Positions 35,855 through 47,689 are shown, counted from the first letter of the stretch. The stretch: DNA of 64,000 nucleotides from Orobanche coerulescens (GCA_033398695.1 CM065803.1:97762001-97826000); one strand, 5' to 3'. Translations and numbers: made by a program. Notes: generated by a model from the sequence alone, not told the origin.

Positions 35855-36732
35855 ATGGTCAGTACCACTCCTAGTTCAGTAACGAACTTCTTGATCCATA
35901 CAGTTTCCTTAGCTGCATCCGACGCTGCAAGGTACTCAACTTCTATTACAGAATCAGCGACCGTACTTTGCTTATAACTCTTCTAACTCACCTCCATTCA
36001 ATACAGACACATAAGTAGTTTGCGATTTAAAATTCTCTATCAATTTCAAAACTTGCGTCGGCGTAACCATTTACATCCAGTTCGTTTCCCACACCTCCAT
36101 AAATTAGGAACACATCCTTAGTTCTTCTTAATTACTTTAGGATGGTTTTCACTGATGTCTAGTGACTTTCACCTGGATTTGATTGGTGTCGACTTGTCAT
36201 GCTAAGGGCAAACGATACATCTTGTCGAGCATAAATCATGGCATACATGATCGATCCAATGACCAAAGCATATGGAATCTTGCTCATGTGGACTCACTCA
36301 TCACGAGTCGAAGGACTCTGAGTCGTAGTCAGATGAATGCCATGTGATATTGGCAAAAGTCCTCTCTGGGAGTCCTCCATATTGAACCTCTTCACTATTT
36401 TGTAAATGTAGGTGCTTTGACTCGGACCAATAATTCTTTTTGATCTATCTCTATAGATTCTTATTCCAAGAATGTAAGCAACTTATCCTAAGTCTTCCAG
36501 AGAAACAACTTCCAAACTAAGTCTTGACTATCTGCAAGGTGGGTATATCATTTCCAATAAGTAATATTCCATCTACATATAAGACTAGGAAAACAACTAT
36601 GCTCCCACTAAACTTCGTGTACACACATGGTTCACCTTTATTTTGAATTAACCCAAACTTTTCGACATTTTCATCAAAACGAAGATTCCGACTCTGAGAA
36701 GCTTGTTTCAACCCATAAACGGAGCTTTGAAG
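35855..36732 (-). pseudogene. pol: C pol, RT and RNase H fragment
   Basis: Minus strand: SSVYGLKQASQSRNLRFDE, then LYVDGILLIGND (the catalytic YVDD reads YVDG), then degenerate RT with many stops, and at the left end KQSTVADSVIEVEYLAASDA of RNase H, which continues at 15342 beyond element D. The right end is the fusion with element E gag. Heavy decay fits the position of C as an old layer. Confidence 0.88.
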
Positions 36733-36924
36733 CTTGCAAAATCGTTCTATAGCTCTAACCCAAAGCTCAGCATCGCTCGGGTTTCCTAGCCCATTGAAAA
36801 TAGGGGGATTCTGCTTGAGGAAAAGCTCTTCAATAGCCCGTTGGGGTGGAGGAGGAGGAGGAGGAGGTGTAGGGGAGCGTTTATGTCCTCTCCTTTCTCT
36901 TCTGGGTGGCATTCTGTGGTGCAC
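36733..36924 (-). pseudogene. gag: E gag N-terminus, fused in frame to Copia RT
   Basis: The minus strand opens MPPRRERRGHKRS, a proline run encoded by CCT/CCA repeats, then NPPIFNGLGNPSDAELWVRAIERFCKLQ, a Gypsy capsid start. Within the next codon it turns into Copia RT (SSVYGLKQAS) and stays open, giving a 135-codon chimeric ORF (36924-36517). MPPRR at 36912 is the likelier start than the ATG at 36924. Confidence 0.85.
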
Positions 36925-37349
36925 ATAATCATCATTAGTTCATTGTCCATAATTATCATCATACTGGATCATAGAAAGGAGTTCGCGACTACATAATCAT
37001 AACGCATAAACACATATTCATTGATAACTCTCGTGGCAAGGTCGAGAAAGAGATCGGAAATAACAACATCATACTCATGAGAAGAAAAGCCCATGAAGGG
37101 TCAAAATATACATCAATATATCATATGCATCATAATAGTTTGCTTTCAGCGAGGTCTTACTAACTATCAATACAAGCTGATCTAGGCTACCTGCCTACAC
37201 ATATGCCAAAATGCGGGATGATCTAACAAATAGCATTGCCGTCTATAAAATAAGAAAGTGTTAGACATCGGAATGACACGTATAAGCAAAAGAAGTGATG
37301 TTCCGCATACAAAATACAAAATAAATGGCTAGCACCATCATGAGCTATC
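36925..37349 (-). other. Spacer between the extra ORF and gag of E
   Basis: Leader-like DNA with no coding signal, matching in position the 5040-5335 spacer of element B. Confidence 0.5.
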
Positions 37350-38095
37350 TCAAGTGGCCCTCGACTCGGCGGTGGAGCTGTCCTCCTCGGAGAACTCCTC
37401 CAGATCCTCTCCCGGATCTTCTTCTGACTCCTCGTCTAAAGCTGGATAGACTGCAACAGGGTCTTCAGTGACTCTGCGCTTCTTCGGGACAAATAGATGA
37501 GCATCGTCTGCGATCGATCATGGGTGGACTGGATCGATGAGTGGCATGGGTCGAAGTGGCGGAGACGTCCTCCTGAGAATAAAAGGCTCGGTCCTCATGT
37601 CCCTGCGGCGAGGTGCTGAGGTCCCTGCATCCATGTCTAACCCATCCTGAGCATGAGGCAGTGCAACAAGAACCACCTGGCTGGGTAGAGGTGTAGCTAA
37701 CCTCTCCGGCAAAGCTCCCCTAGCATAAGGTCGATACACGCAAGCTCCAGGGGAGGTGCATGGTACTGGAGGTACTGAGTGGTGATGCGGATAGAAAAGG
37801 CCACGAAATCTCCGGACGGTACTAAAGTGGGCTCACGCAAAAAGATATAGTACCATGAGACTGCAGTAGCCCACTCCCTCCACTCGATCGGAAGGAGGTC
37901 GATAAGGCGCTGAATGCCCTCGTAGTCTGAGACACCATGAGGAGCATCTAAGCACCACGTCGCCTCTAGGTCTGCCACGCACTGGCCCACGGTGGCACCT
38001 GTGCCTCGATACGTGCTGCGGAAAGCCTCCACAAGGTCGCACGGTGTACGCCTTCGCCTCGTTGACTTCCTCGGTGTCGTCTTCGTGGTCGCCAT
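37350..38095 (-). pseudogene. Extra ORF ahead of gag in E, basic start and acidic tail
   Basis: From ATG at 38095: a basic N-terminus (MATTKTTPRKSTRRRRTPCD), then a folded-looking part (GVSDYEGIQRLIDLLPIEWREW, SWYYIFLREPTL) to a stop at 37697-37699. The next frame takes over near 37735 (ALPERLATPLPSQVVLVALP), passes a TGA near 37518, contains PKKRRV, an SV40-type nuclear localisation look-alike, and ends DEESEEDPGEDLEEFSEED, stop 37350-37352. About 248 codons in all. Family unknown to me. Position and acidic ending match the extra ORF of element B; the N-terminal parts do not look alike by eye. Confidence 0.6.
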
Positions 38096-38778
38096 CCTTT
38101 GAAGAAGGTATACGTATAATACATCAACGTCTCAACACAATAGAACAACTCTACTTAAGGGTTCTCAAAAGAAGAATATAAATCTCGTCCCAAGTTCTCG
38201 ACTCGAACTCTGGACTATGAGAAACACCTAACATAAAAATAATAATATACTCTCTAATGGGGTATGTTATGAAAGTTATTTGGGTTCCGCCATAAATGGA
38301 CATCCCGATAAAATAACCATACTCATATTCGTTGGAGACGTCACTGCATCATCGATCCTCGTTATTACATCGTCATTGTTCGTCCTTCATATTCGTTCAC
38401 GTGCTGAAATACTTAAGGCGCATAAGTTCTCGTTCACGTAACAGAAGACACTAAGGATGTTTCTAGGTTCTCGTCTTTCGAGTTTCTTCATCAGCAACAA
38501 TCCATGCATAATCGAAAAATAAGAATTCATATAGTACATGCTTCGTCATACATATATCATTCCATATATGTTCATAATTAACATTTCATAAAAGCTTGTA
38601 ATGAGATACATTTTCATGGCAAAAGAAGTTTGAATCATAAAGACTAGTAAATCTTTTACCTAACTCTTCAGTTGAGCATAACGTGACGGGGTGTTGAGTT
38701 GACAATTGATTCTTAAATCAGTTTATAGAATCGAACTAAACTTCGCTTTAAAGAACATAGACTCAGAGCAAACGAACC
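38096..38778 (-). other. Leader of E between primer site and extra ORF
   Basis: AT-rich, no ORF of note; comparable in length to the leader of element B. Confidence 0.5.
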
Positions 38779-38790
38779 TCTCCGATACCA
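38779..38790 (-). promoter_or_regulatory. Primer binding site of E
   Basis: The minus strand reads TGGTATCGGAGA, three bases after the LTR end GGGGCCGTGACA. Confidence 0.8.
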
Positions 38791-38793
38791 TTC

Positions 38794-40613
38794 TGTCACG
38801 GCCCCTTATCCGTAAGGACGGCTCAGCCAGGGCATGACCCGGGGTAGGAATTAAGAAGTGGGGAAGAAATGGGGAGACATACGTTTCATAAGAAATAGGG
38901 GTGAATTTCCATGAATAACCTATCAAGGCATCATGAAGGGGAGTCAATCCCGGGGGAATGACTTAGAATCCAAATTAGGATACATAGTTATAATATTAGC
39001 CTTGAAGTTTAGAAAAAGTCTTCATAGCATATTACAATCAACATAACTTAGAAAGTAAAATCATAAAAAGTGTTTGCAGCGGAAAAACATGGTTGGTTAC
39101 ATATATGAAGATATGTAACCGGGGCATAACATTGATCGTAAACAAAAGACTTCCACTCAACACCCTACGTCACATCCCTTGCTCAACCTGCACATTTTTA
39201 AAACATATACAGGGCTGAGTATAACGTACTCCGTGAACATATTGCCAAAACATAAAACATGCTTTCGTATTTGTCATCATGCATATAAGCAGTAACACAC
39301 GGGGGTTTTAAGAAAAAGCCCATGTTTACTAAATCATTTCATTTCATAACATATATCATCAGATTCACCATATCCATAATTTACGCCCGGGAAGGTGGCC
39401 ACCTCCCGCGAACATTACTCCCGAGATCGGCCACTCCGAAGAGAGCTCACAATCCCGAGTACTGTGTACACTAACCCTGGCCAGCAACTTTTGTCTAGCT
39501 CAGAATCCGATCATTTCATAGGTTGGCAAGCCAACAGTGATAGGTTCATAAGAATCCACATAAAAGTTTTTATGCATCATAATCATTTGAAATCATAATT
39601 TGCTTGTAAATCATTTCATCAAAATAGAGCAAAGCTCAAGTCATTTTCATATAGAAAGCCCACATAATTATTTTCGTATAGAAAGCCCACATAATCATTT
39701 TCGTATAGAAAGCCCACCTGGACAAGTAATAACCACAGGCAAAATGATTCTCGGCTCTTCCTTACGCTTCAGTCTGTTGCTCCACCTTTGATCGGAAACA
39801 ACTAAGTTTAGCGGTCGATCGAGCTTAACGAAGTCTAACGGACAATGGACTCGATCTACATGTTTGGAATTTAGAGTTTTACATTTGACTAAAGTTTAAT
39901 AATAAAAGCTATGATTCTCTTAAAGAACATAACTGACCATATAACATATAAATATACTAACAACGGTAATCGATACACGATTCTGTTACACATTCCTTTG
40001 TTCGAAAACCATCATCAAACACTTAACATAATCATAACATAATGTGGATCAAGGCTGGAAAGAATTAGCATTTTGTTAATTCACAATAAGAACTAGATAG
40101 TGTATCTTATACCACTGGAAAGCCACTGAAGTCTAGTTTCATGTCCATTTTACAAATCTCAAAAATATTAAACGTAGAGAAAGCTATGGACGTTTACGTG
40201 AAGTATAATGAAACTGCCAATATCCGACGAAAATGGGAAAAACATCATATTAACCTAGAGCTCGTTTCTAGCAACGAAAACCCTAAACATGTAAACTCTA
40301 ATCATACATATCATACTTATAACACATATAGGAGTCGACATACAAGCATGCTTCTCGACATTACGAACTCCATTTCATAATCTTTTCTTTTGAAAACATG
40401 ACTACTTACTCATTTTTATTTCCCAACTTTAAACCTTCAAACATCATTAACATCAAGTATCATCAAGCACCAATTGTTACCAACATCAAACAACACACTT
40501 AACATACACTCATGTTGATAATCAAAGTCTTGGTCCTAACATACAAATGACCTAAACATGACTTTAAAATCCTCAATACATAACATGCTCCTTAACTACA
40601 TCAAATATTACCA
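38794..40613 (-). repeat. 5' LTR of element E, right boundary uncertain
   Basis: The plus-strand left end is TGTCACGGCCCC at 38794. The body is AT-rich with no ORF. A right end at CCAACA (40608-40613) would give TGTTGG as the LTR start, but TCCTAACA near 40540 is also possible. The partner LTR was lost with the rest of E. Confidence 0.6.
39645..39716 (-). repeat. Three-copy 26-base tandem repeat in E LTR
   Basis: Units contain TCATTTTCGTATAGAAAGCCC (split here as TCATTTTCG and TATAGAAAGCCCACA), three in a row. Confidence 0.9.
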
Positions 40614-41207
40614 ACACATCTTCCAACGATAATGAAATAACACTTGGGTGAGCAATGTCCTCTTGCTTGGGGCTATTTATAACCTTGGAAATATATCCGT
40701 TATAAATGTAGCTGTTGCTGGTTGGTGAGTTGTTGACGTCTCTGATTGGTGACTGCTGATTGTTTAAATTAAAGCAGATCGCATTTAATGCTTCAGACAT
40801 CATTTCTGTCTTTGCATTAAATGATCTTCAGAGCGTTCAGACTTGTCTCTCTCCAGCCGCATTAAATGATGTCCTATCAGCAATAAATGCTGCTTTAACC
40901 ATGAATACTTTACAAATAAACTATTTTTATTTCACAATGATTTAAAGCTATTTCTATTCAGTCCTGTTGGATGTGTTTCACTTTTCCTAAGTAAAACACC
41001 TACAGTCTTACTGTTGTATCAAACATACTATTTCTCTTGCTGTATGAAGTAGGATCTGTAGGATGGACTCTGTAGAAGATCTCTTTACTGTATGGGTGGG
41101 CTGTATGGAGAATCCTAACAGCTTCCATACTTAACGATATTTCGACTACTTTAAGACTTCTTTGTTGTATGTTGGCAATTATCAAAATAGGAATATTTAT
41201 CCCAACA
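40614..41207 (-). repeat. 3' LTR of F, left end lost to element E
   Basis: The minus strand begins TGTTGGGATAAATATTCC at 41207. ATTTAATG-type motifs recur in it, and a minus-strand TATA box (TTATAAATAG) lies at about 40673-40682. The R/U5 part appears to be replaced by E, whose insertion point would be inside this LTR. Confidence 0.6.
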
Positions 41208-41704
41208 ATTTGAACTTCATTACTTATAGGCCAAAACTTCCTCTAGATACCTTCTTCTGGATACAGAGGGGCTGTCTTCAAGTCTTCTATCGATTGATCT
41301 GATCTTCATTACTTAGTCTAGAAATTTGAATTGCTCGCAGGCAATTTCTAAAATGAAAATCCTACATGACTTAAGTGTATTATAACTGATCTTATGATTG
41401 GCGTGTAGGCACAATCTTACAGAGTAAACTCTAAATTGCATAAAACTTAATCTATGTACTGTTCGCAGATAAGTTCTTACAGCTTTGAGTATTAACAAGT
41501 TTGTACTTATTGAAATATAACAAAACTTCGTAATCAAACAGTAAAAACAGTAATCATAGATTATGAGCTGTAATCTTTCAAGAAACCAAGTTTTATGGAT
41601 AATGATGGAAGAATTACAAGTTCTTGAAAAATAAAGATACAAACAAATGCATATTGCATTGGTAAGCCTACATAAGAAAGAAAAATAGCATAAAGGTTAA
41701 CACG
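41208..41704 (-). other. Region between the long ORF and the LTR of F
   Basis: Non-coding, AT-rich. No polypurine tract is seen next to the LTR; the only clear tracts are upstream, at 52482-52703. Confidence 0.5.
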
Positions 41705-42849
41705 CTAGCTCCTATATTTAGAGTGCTTCCAAGGCCTCCGGTCAGGATCATTTTCAGTTCTTTTCCACCAGTTGACTAGGGAGTCCTTGCCTCGATCCCA
41801 ATAAATGCTTTTTCCTTCAGGGGATTGATCGTAAGCAAGGATCCATTCTTCTGGATGGGTGAGCCGTTCGCCTTACTAGTGCCTGGATTTCATCATCATT
41901 TGCAGAGGGAGCCTTCCTTCTGCTAACAGCCTTGAGAATTTGTTTGTGGCATCCTCCGGAGTCTTGAATCGGTTGAAGAGGGCAGACTCCCTGATGAGAG
42001 TACAGAAGTATCTCATCAGTTCATTTTTCTTCCAACTCTTCAGATCATCGGCTGAGGGCTATCGGTCAGTGGGAAGCAGAATCTCTGATGGCTTATGCAC
42101 ATTATTCTTCCATGGGATGTTGGGATCCTGGAACTCAAGTCGAGAGCCAGTCAGCCTGTATCCCTTTTGCGGCCAGTCATCCAATGGTAGCAGCAACACT
42201 CTCTTACAGCGCTGCATCCATCTCTATCTCTCTCTCTCGCTCTCTCCAATCTCCACCTCCGGGCAGCCTCTCTGGACTCTTCCCCCTTTTTGGCATCATC
42301 AATATCTGCTATCTTGGTATGAATTCCCTGTAGGAGCTTCATGGACTCGTCCTATTTGGTCTTCAGATCATTGACACTTTGAACCAGAGTACCGACCACT
42401 AAACATAGATCATGGATCTTATGAATGTGGTCAGTCAGTCTGGTTCTATGTTGTAGGGCGTCAACTATTTTGGCCTCGGAAACTCTGAGCTTCTCTTGTT
42501 CCTGTCGTAGGATCCTCTCCTGAGGCTGTTTTAGTTTGTTGACTGCCTGTCATAATGCTATAGGCATCAGGCGGAACGCCTCATCCACAGTGTTAATAGC
42601 GGATTTCAGATTGGGGAGATCGTCCTGTGCAGTCTCACATATCCAGTCGAGTTCTTTTCCAACATCATACAGGGCCTTGACGGCGTCCTACAAAAACACT
42701 GTTTGGAGACGGATGGCGTGAAGTTGTTCTATGCGGGCTTCGGTGCACGGGGAGCTAGGGTGCATGATTTTAGAATACTCAGGTTCTCCAAGTTGACGAA
42801 GAACCACATGATGACGGGGTCTTCATGGTCTGTCCTCGGGTAGAAAACC

Positions 42850-44988
42850 TGTAATACCCGTAATTTTGTTTCCCGGAAATTTTCTATTTTTGGCGGAAGT
42901 CCGTTTTTGACAACTTGCTTGGGACCGTTTCGTCATCCCGAGAATGATTATTCTACACTTTTTGTCATCCGAGTTCGTTTCGGTATCGTTTTGTTGAATT
43001 CCGTGTTCTTTAGCGACTTTTCCACGTATGAGTTCGACTTTGTTAAATCACCGTAAATTCTTGGAAACTCCAAAAATTCTGAATCTTTGCAATATTATAA
43101 AGCATCGAGTTAGCTTTTCAATGGTTCAAACGGTGAGTCAATCGGAGTCCAGACGAGGGAGTTATGATCGAAATAGCTAAGTCACACACATTTCCTATAT
43201 TTGGCGGCGGTGTGCAGTGCGCGGCACCCATGAGTGAGCCGCGGCACCGCCGAGTCATTGCCGCGGCACACCTACGTTGAGCCGCGGCACCTTTGGTGTG
43301 GCATTCTCGGCCAAAACCCGCTGTGCCGGTGCCGCGGCACACCTGAGCTGAGCCGCGGCACACTGCCGAAACTTGGGAACAATTTTTAGGCCTGTGCCGC
43401 GGCACACCTATGCTGAGCCGCGGCACACAATGCGGTCAACTGCATAATTCGGCTTTTAAGCGAGATTTCAGCCATTTTCCTCCATTTCCTTCTTCCATCG
43501 CGAGAGAGAGAGTTGAGGGAGGAGTTCTTTTCATATCTATCACTTGTGTGTTGAAGATTTACCAATTTCACTCGGTTGGGAAGCCCGGATCATCGTTCTA
43601 TCACGTGCTCTTCGATTCATAGTGCTTGAATCTTCAAGAGGTAATTTCTTCAACATCTTGGATTTCGATTTGTATTGGGTAATGATGTTTTGGACGTTAA
43701 AATCATGGGGTATGAAGTGATATACGTATGATTATGGACTTGTTGGAGTATTCATCGGATTATTGAAAGATTATTCAAGAACACTTCGAATTTTATGTTG
43801 GAAATTGGGGATTTTGTTTGACTTCATCCTTTTAATCCGTAGTAATTTAGATTAGTGATGGATTGATGATTATTTAGGTGTACTCTATCATTTCCATCGT
43901 TATTCCACGGTTGGATTGTATTGGTTCGTCGTTTCGGTTGAGTTATTAGTCGACGCCTTGAAGGTGTCCGACAAAAGGTCTAAGAGGGGGGGTTTGTGCA
44001 TTGTACGATTATTATTCATCGTACGATTGTTGATTTATCATTGATATGACTTAGGGACGAAATCCTTGTGAAGAACTCAAGTCGAAACCCTTCCGTTCGT
44101 TGTCTTCTTCATGGTTCAAGCTTCCCGGTCGAACCGTGTTCTTCGGGATCTTCGGTAACATTTATTAAGGCAAGTATACATTTATGATTGTACGTTCTCG
44201 ACTTTGAAAGTATGAAATATTGATGGTATGATTATTTCTAGCCACTCCGGGACGGGCCTATGGTCCTCTGAGGGTTTCGTAGCCTCTGGTGCGATTCCAT
44301 GGTTGATATGAACGAACCGTTTCTACGGCATTCATATGAAATAATATTGGCATGTAATGAACGAACCGTTTGTGGCATTCCTACATGTAACGGCGTATGA
44401 TATGAACGAACCGTTTTTACGGCATTCACATACGTCTTGAGATTTTAGTCATTCCGGAATACTAGTCTTAAATTGATGAATTGACGGATATTGATGAATT
44501 GACGGATTACACTTACTTTATTGTCGAGGAGTATTATGTTTCATATTGTTATACTTGCACTAGCTATTCGACGGCTAACCCCTTTATGGGGGAAATACGT
44601 TTCATGTATTTCAGGTTCCAGGAGAGCGGACAGGTGGGTACCGGGTCGGCATGAAGATGATGGGCAAGTGTGATACTGTGTTTTGTCTCCAGTTATTTTC
44701 TTGGATTCCTCCATTCAGGTTGTTGTACTGGAATGGGTTTTTAAATACTCGAGTATTGTATTTCAGTTTCCTTGATGTCCCGGCCTGTGTTGCCGAGGTA
44801 TTGATTTGTACAGTGATGTATATGTTTTCATTGGTTATGGTTTTTGAATACCAATTGTATCGTCTTTCTTTCCATTGTATGTAGACCTTCTCGGTCAAGT
44901 TTATAGTTCCGCGTATGTTTAGCCTTGTGGGTCCCACGGCGGGGCTCACGGCGTTGTAATATACCTTGAATAACTTGGGGGTGTTACA
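42850..44988 (+). repeat. 5' LTR of G
   Basis: TGTAATACCCGT to GGGGGTGTTACA. Contains the GCCGCGGC palindrome array (about 43205-43432), donor-like GAG/GTAATT (43638-43645), three repeats of ATGAACGAACCGTTT (about 44309-44433), the TAGC and CCCC/GGGG hairpins (44561-44591) and TTTCAG ending 44614. Confidence 0.95.
43205..43432 (+). repeat. GTGCCGCGGCAC palindrome array, G 5' LTR
   Basis: About ten copies, whole or partial, of the 12-base palindrome GTGCCGCGGCAC, often followed by ACCTACGTTGAG or similar. It takes the place held by the TAGCGCACGCTA array in D LTRs. The copy in the 3' LTR (about 48075-48295) differs by several small gaps. Confidence 0.9.
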
Positions 44989-44993
44989 GAATA

Positions 44994-45005
44994 TGGTATC
45001 AGAGC
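44994..45005 (+). promoter_or_regulatory. Primer binding site of G
   Basis: TGGTATCAGAGC, a full match to the initiator-methionine tRNA site, six bases after the LTR. Confidence 0.92.
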
Positions 45006-45232
45006 TTAGGTTTATGGATACCTAGGCTGTCGGTCTTTTGGGTCGATTGAGTCGGCATTTGCCCACAGTATCACTACTCTGCCATCATCACAGTGCGACC
45101 GGTACCTGTAAGTCCTCTCACTCTTCTCGTATTTTTCTTAATCGTTTCGTTTATATCTTGGTATTCTTGGGAATTGGTCACTTCGAGAATGTGCGATTCG
45201 GATTATACTTACGCACGTGTGTGCCTTTCAGA

Positions 45233-45310
45233 ATGTTGGCTGAAAGTAGGAAGAATCGTGGCCGTGGTCACGGACGTGAACTCTTCCTTGAGATTTTGTT
45301 AAGTTGCTAA
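45233..45310 (+). pseudogene. gag: Gag start remnant in G
   Basis: ATG in the same leader context as D gag (45233 corresponds to 26663) followed by a short Arg/Gly-rich start (MLAESRKNRGRGHGRE). It then ends at TAA (45300-45302) or TAA/TAG nearby. The rest of gag and all of pol are absent. It is too short to act as a capsid; it may remain because it lies within sequence needed for packaging. Confidence 0.7.
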
Positions 45311-45482
45311 TGGCGATAATGGTGTGTATCGATATTATGTTGAGACTTTGTTTAGGAGTCGCATGCTAGTATCACGGGAGATCTTCGACTTCGCAGACTT
45401 GTAAGTATGTTGTTCGAATTATTCGATAATTCTTGGTGAAATTGAATTCCCGTTGAAATGTTGTTTGTACGAGTGATTGTAA

Positions 45483-45556
45483 GTTTCGAGGACGAAACTT
45501 ATTCTTAAGGGGGGTAGAGTGTAATACCCCGATTTTTCGGACATATTTTTTTTTTT
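45483..45556 (+). other. Internal polypurine tract and LTR start of another family in G
   Basis: TTTCGAGGACGAAACTT, then AAGGGGGGTAGAG, then TGTAATACCCCGATTTTTCGG: the usual end of a Gypsy element (last codons, polypurine tract, LTR start), but in the middle of G. A second such unit ends at 47708 before G's own 3' LTR. No matching LTR end (GTGTTACA) is found between them. Confidence 0.75.
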
Positions 45557-46386
45557 CGTTTATATATTGGATATCGTGGATGGTTAATTATGCTCGAGGA
45601 CGTTGTGAACGTATGACAATGTTATTGAATTGAGTATATGTATTGATTTTGCCGTATGCTCGTATTTGGTATGTCATGACCTTGGACAGGAATTGTTGAA
45701 ATTGGCTAAGTATGGAATTATTACGCACGTTAATAAGGTGAGATTATGTACATAAGATTGGCATGGTTACGTACGTTAAGGCTAAGGTATTACGTACGTA
45801 ACGTTAAGGCTAAGGTATTACGTACGTTAAGGGAACCTTGTCAATTCGTATTTAAGAATTGAGCTTGGAACATTTAGACCCTTATTATTGGTCCGAATTG
45901 GTTGCTGATATGATCATCATATTTCGACTCGTATTGTGGACAGGATTTGTAAGTGACTGAGTTGGATTGTTCAGACTGTGATTAGTCGAGATATGGTAAA
46001 ACGATTGAGTTCGTGGTTTGGTGGTATTGATATTGGTCGTCATCGAACCGGTTGATTATCAACCCTTCGTTTTACAGTAAGATATGATGTTTGATCATAG
46101 ATTATGACTGTTGTGTTGCGGTTAAGGTTGAAGGGTTCGTAGATTAACTTGGTCGAGACTGAGGGAAATTCGTAAGACGAGATCAACTGAATTGGTAACA
46201 GTTCGTTGTATTGATATCGAGGCAAGTTTTATACTCGTACTAATCAATGAGACTAATGTTATTGTGTAGGCGTACGATTGTGTGTATCATTTTGGGACTT
46301 GGCCTCTTTATGATTGTATTGATATCAAGGGATTGGTTGACACGACGCCGTCGGCAAATTATGCCAAATGTTACTGTTGTTTGTAA

Positions 46387-47603
46387 ATGGCCGGTTCAAG
46401 GCATTACGATACTTGTTGGTAAAGTTGCTATCGATAGCCGGTTTGCGGTATCGATGTATCGATTATTATTGTTCGCGATTAATGTCGTCCTGAGACATCG
46501 TTGAATCCTTGTTGTCGAATTGAAACTGTTGCTATGATGTTGCGTTAACCGAATTGAGACGTTTGATATATCCTTTTGTCATCTCCGTTTCGGTGGCCGG
46601 TTTAAGACACCGGGACATCTATTCTATCGTATCATTGATTATCGATTGACCGTTCCAAGGTAATCGAGGTATTGAATTGGGATTATCGAAGATAATTCCC
46701 ATCCGTTGTCAAAGGTATTCTCATCCATTGTATCGTTGTTATCGATTGGCCATTCTACGGTAATCGAAGTATTGAATTGGGACTGTCGAGGAGAGTCCCC
46801 ATCCGTTGAGTTATTATTGTCGTGTTGGCCGACTCAAGGCAGCACACTATTATTCTTGTGAACTCGGTAATTTTGTGATCGTTGAAAGTGGAGGTTTTCC
46901 CGAACTGTTGTGTTGTGATCGTTGCTCGTATTAATCGGTCCTTAGGGAATTCTGATCCCAGGATGGTTGTTTTGAATATCGTTGGTCGTGTCGATCTTTC
47001 ATTATTCATGTGTCATCGTTCACTTGGTGAGTCGTATGATCCGTATTGGATGTTTTATCCCTTGAGTTTCGTTGTCATGTTGTATCGTGGCATATCTGGA
47101 ATCATGTCTGCGTGCCGATTGGTTATGTGTAGGATTTTTAGCCAGGCACTCGATGGTCATGCGTGGATGTTTCCGCATTGGACCATGCACACGAGACGTA
47201 ATTCTTGAGGCTAATTAAGTACATTGTCACACGTATATTTTGGATTCCGTATACGGGGTGGACATGTGCACGGACACATTTCTGGATCGGGCGTACTGTG
47301 ATGTCCCTCTTGAGCTTTATTGATTGATCGTTCGTAGTCCATGTTGTATTGGATATGTCCGACGATTTGCGACTGGTTGTTCATACGCCGAGGGGTATGT
47401 CCGACAGTCAGGTTGTTTTCTTTGAGATCTATTTTATGATGATTTACAGCTTTGGGCTGTTCGGCTTTCAGGCCATTGTGATGTATCGGTATTTCCGTTG
47501 GAGCCTTCGGGCATTGTGAATTCATATCTTTTTCGGCATTGGTTTGGTTTACCTTCGGGTAATGTATTGTTGTGTTCTATATTGATGATTCGCCGTTTGG
47601 GCG
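46387..47603 (+). other. Array of short hairpins in the interior of G
   Basis: At least ten short inverted repeats. A recurring form has an outer stem, one unpaired G on the 5' side, a 3-bp inner stem and a 5-7 base loop: 46387-46405, 46430-46455 (ATCGATA/TATCGAT), 46643-46666 (CGATT/AATCG), 46743-46766, 46822-46845 (GTGTT/AGCAC). Others: 46482-46498, 46591-46612, 46679-46700, 46779-46799, 47371-47409 (two nested), 47446-47460, 47503-47512, 47549-47562, 47591-47603. No coding potential. Confidence 0.65.
46630..46810 (+). repeat. Two-copy 100-base tandem repeat in G interior
   Basis: Copies at about 46625-46708 and 46725-46808 share TTATCGATTG, GGTAATCGA, GTATTGAATTGGGA and CCCATCCGTTG. Differences between them fall mostly in hairpin stems. 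An older short repeat, AAGGCTAAGGTATTACGTAC, occurs twice at 45776-45830. Confidence 0.85.
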
Positions 47604-47689
47604 TAAGTTTCGGCCCTTGTGTATCTCGTTGAGTTTTTCCTGGCGAAATATTTCTTCTCCCTGCCTGTTTTAAGTTTCGGGACGAAACT

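Larger units (their letters stand above)
13475..36733 (-). mobile_element. Element C: Ty1/Copia relic, minus strand, split by element D
   Basis: The 3' LTR and pol C-terminus are at 13475-15347; the RNase H and RT part is at 35855-36733. Between them lies element D, flanked by CCTGG on both sides, and the RNase H protein reading resumes across the gap. The 5' part (gag, integrase, 5' LTR) is missing: at 36733 the RT sequence is joined directly to gag of element E, so a deletion or recombination removed it. Confidence 0.88.
36734..40613 (-). mobile_element. Element E: 5' half of a Ty3/Gypsy element, minus strand
   Basis: On the minus strand: 5' LTR (right), primer site, an extra ORF, and the first 60 residues of gag, where it is cut and joined to Copia C. 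The right limit of the LTR is uncertain (between about 40500 and 40640). Confidence 0.75.
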
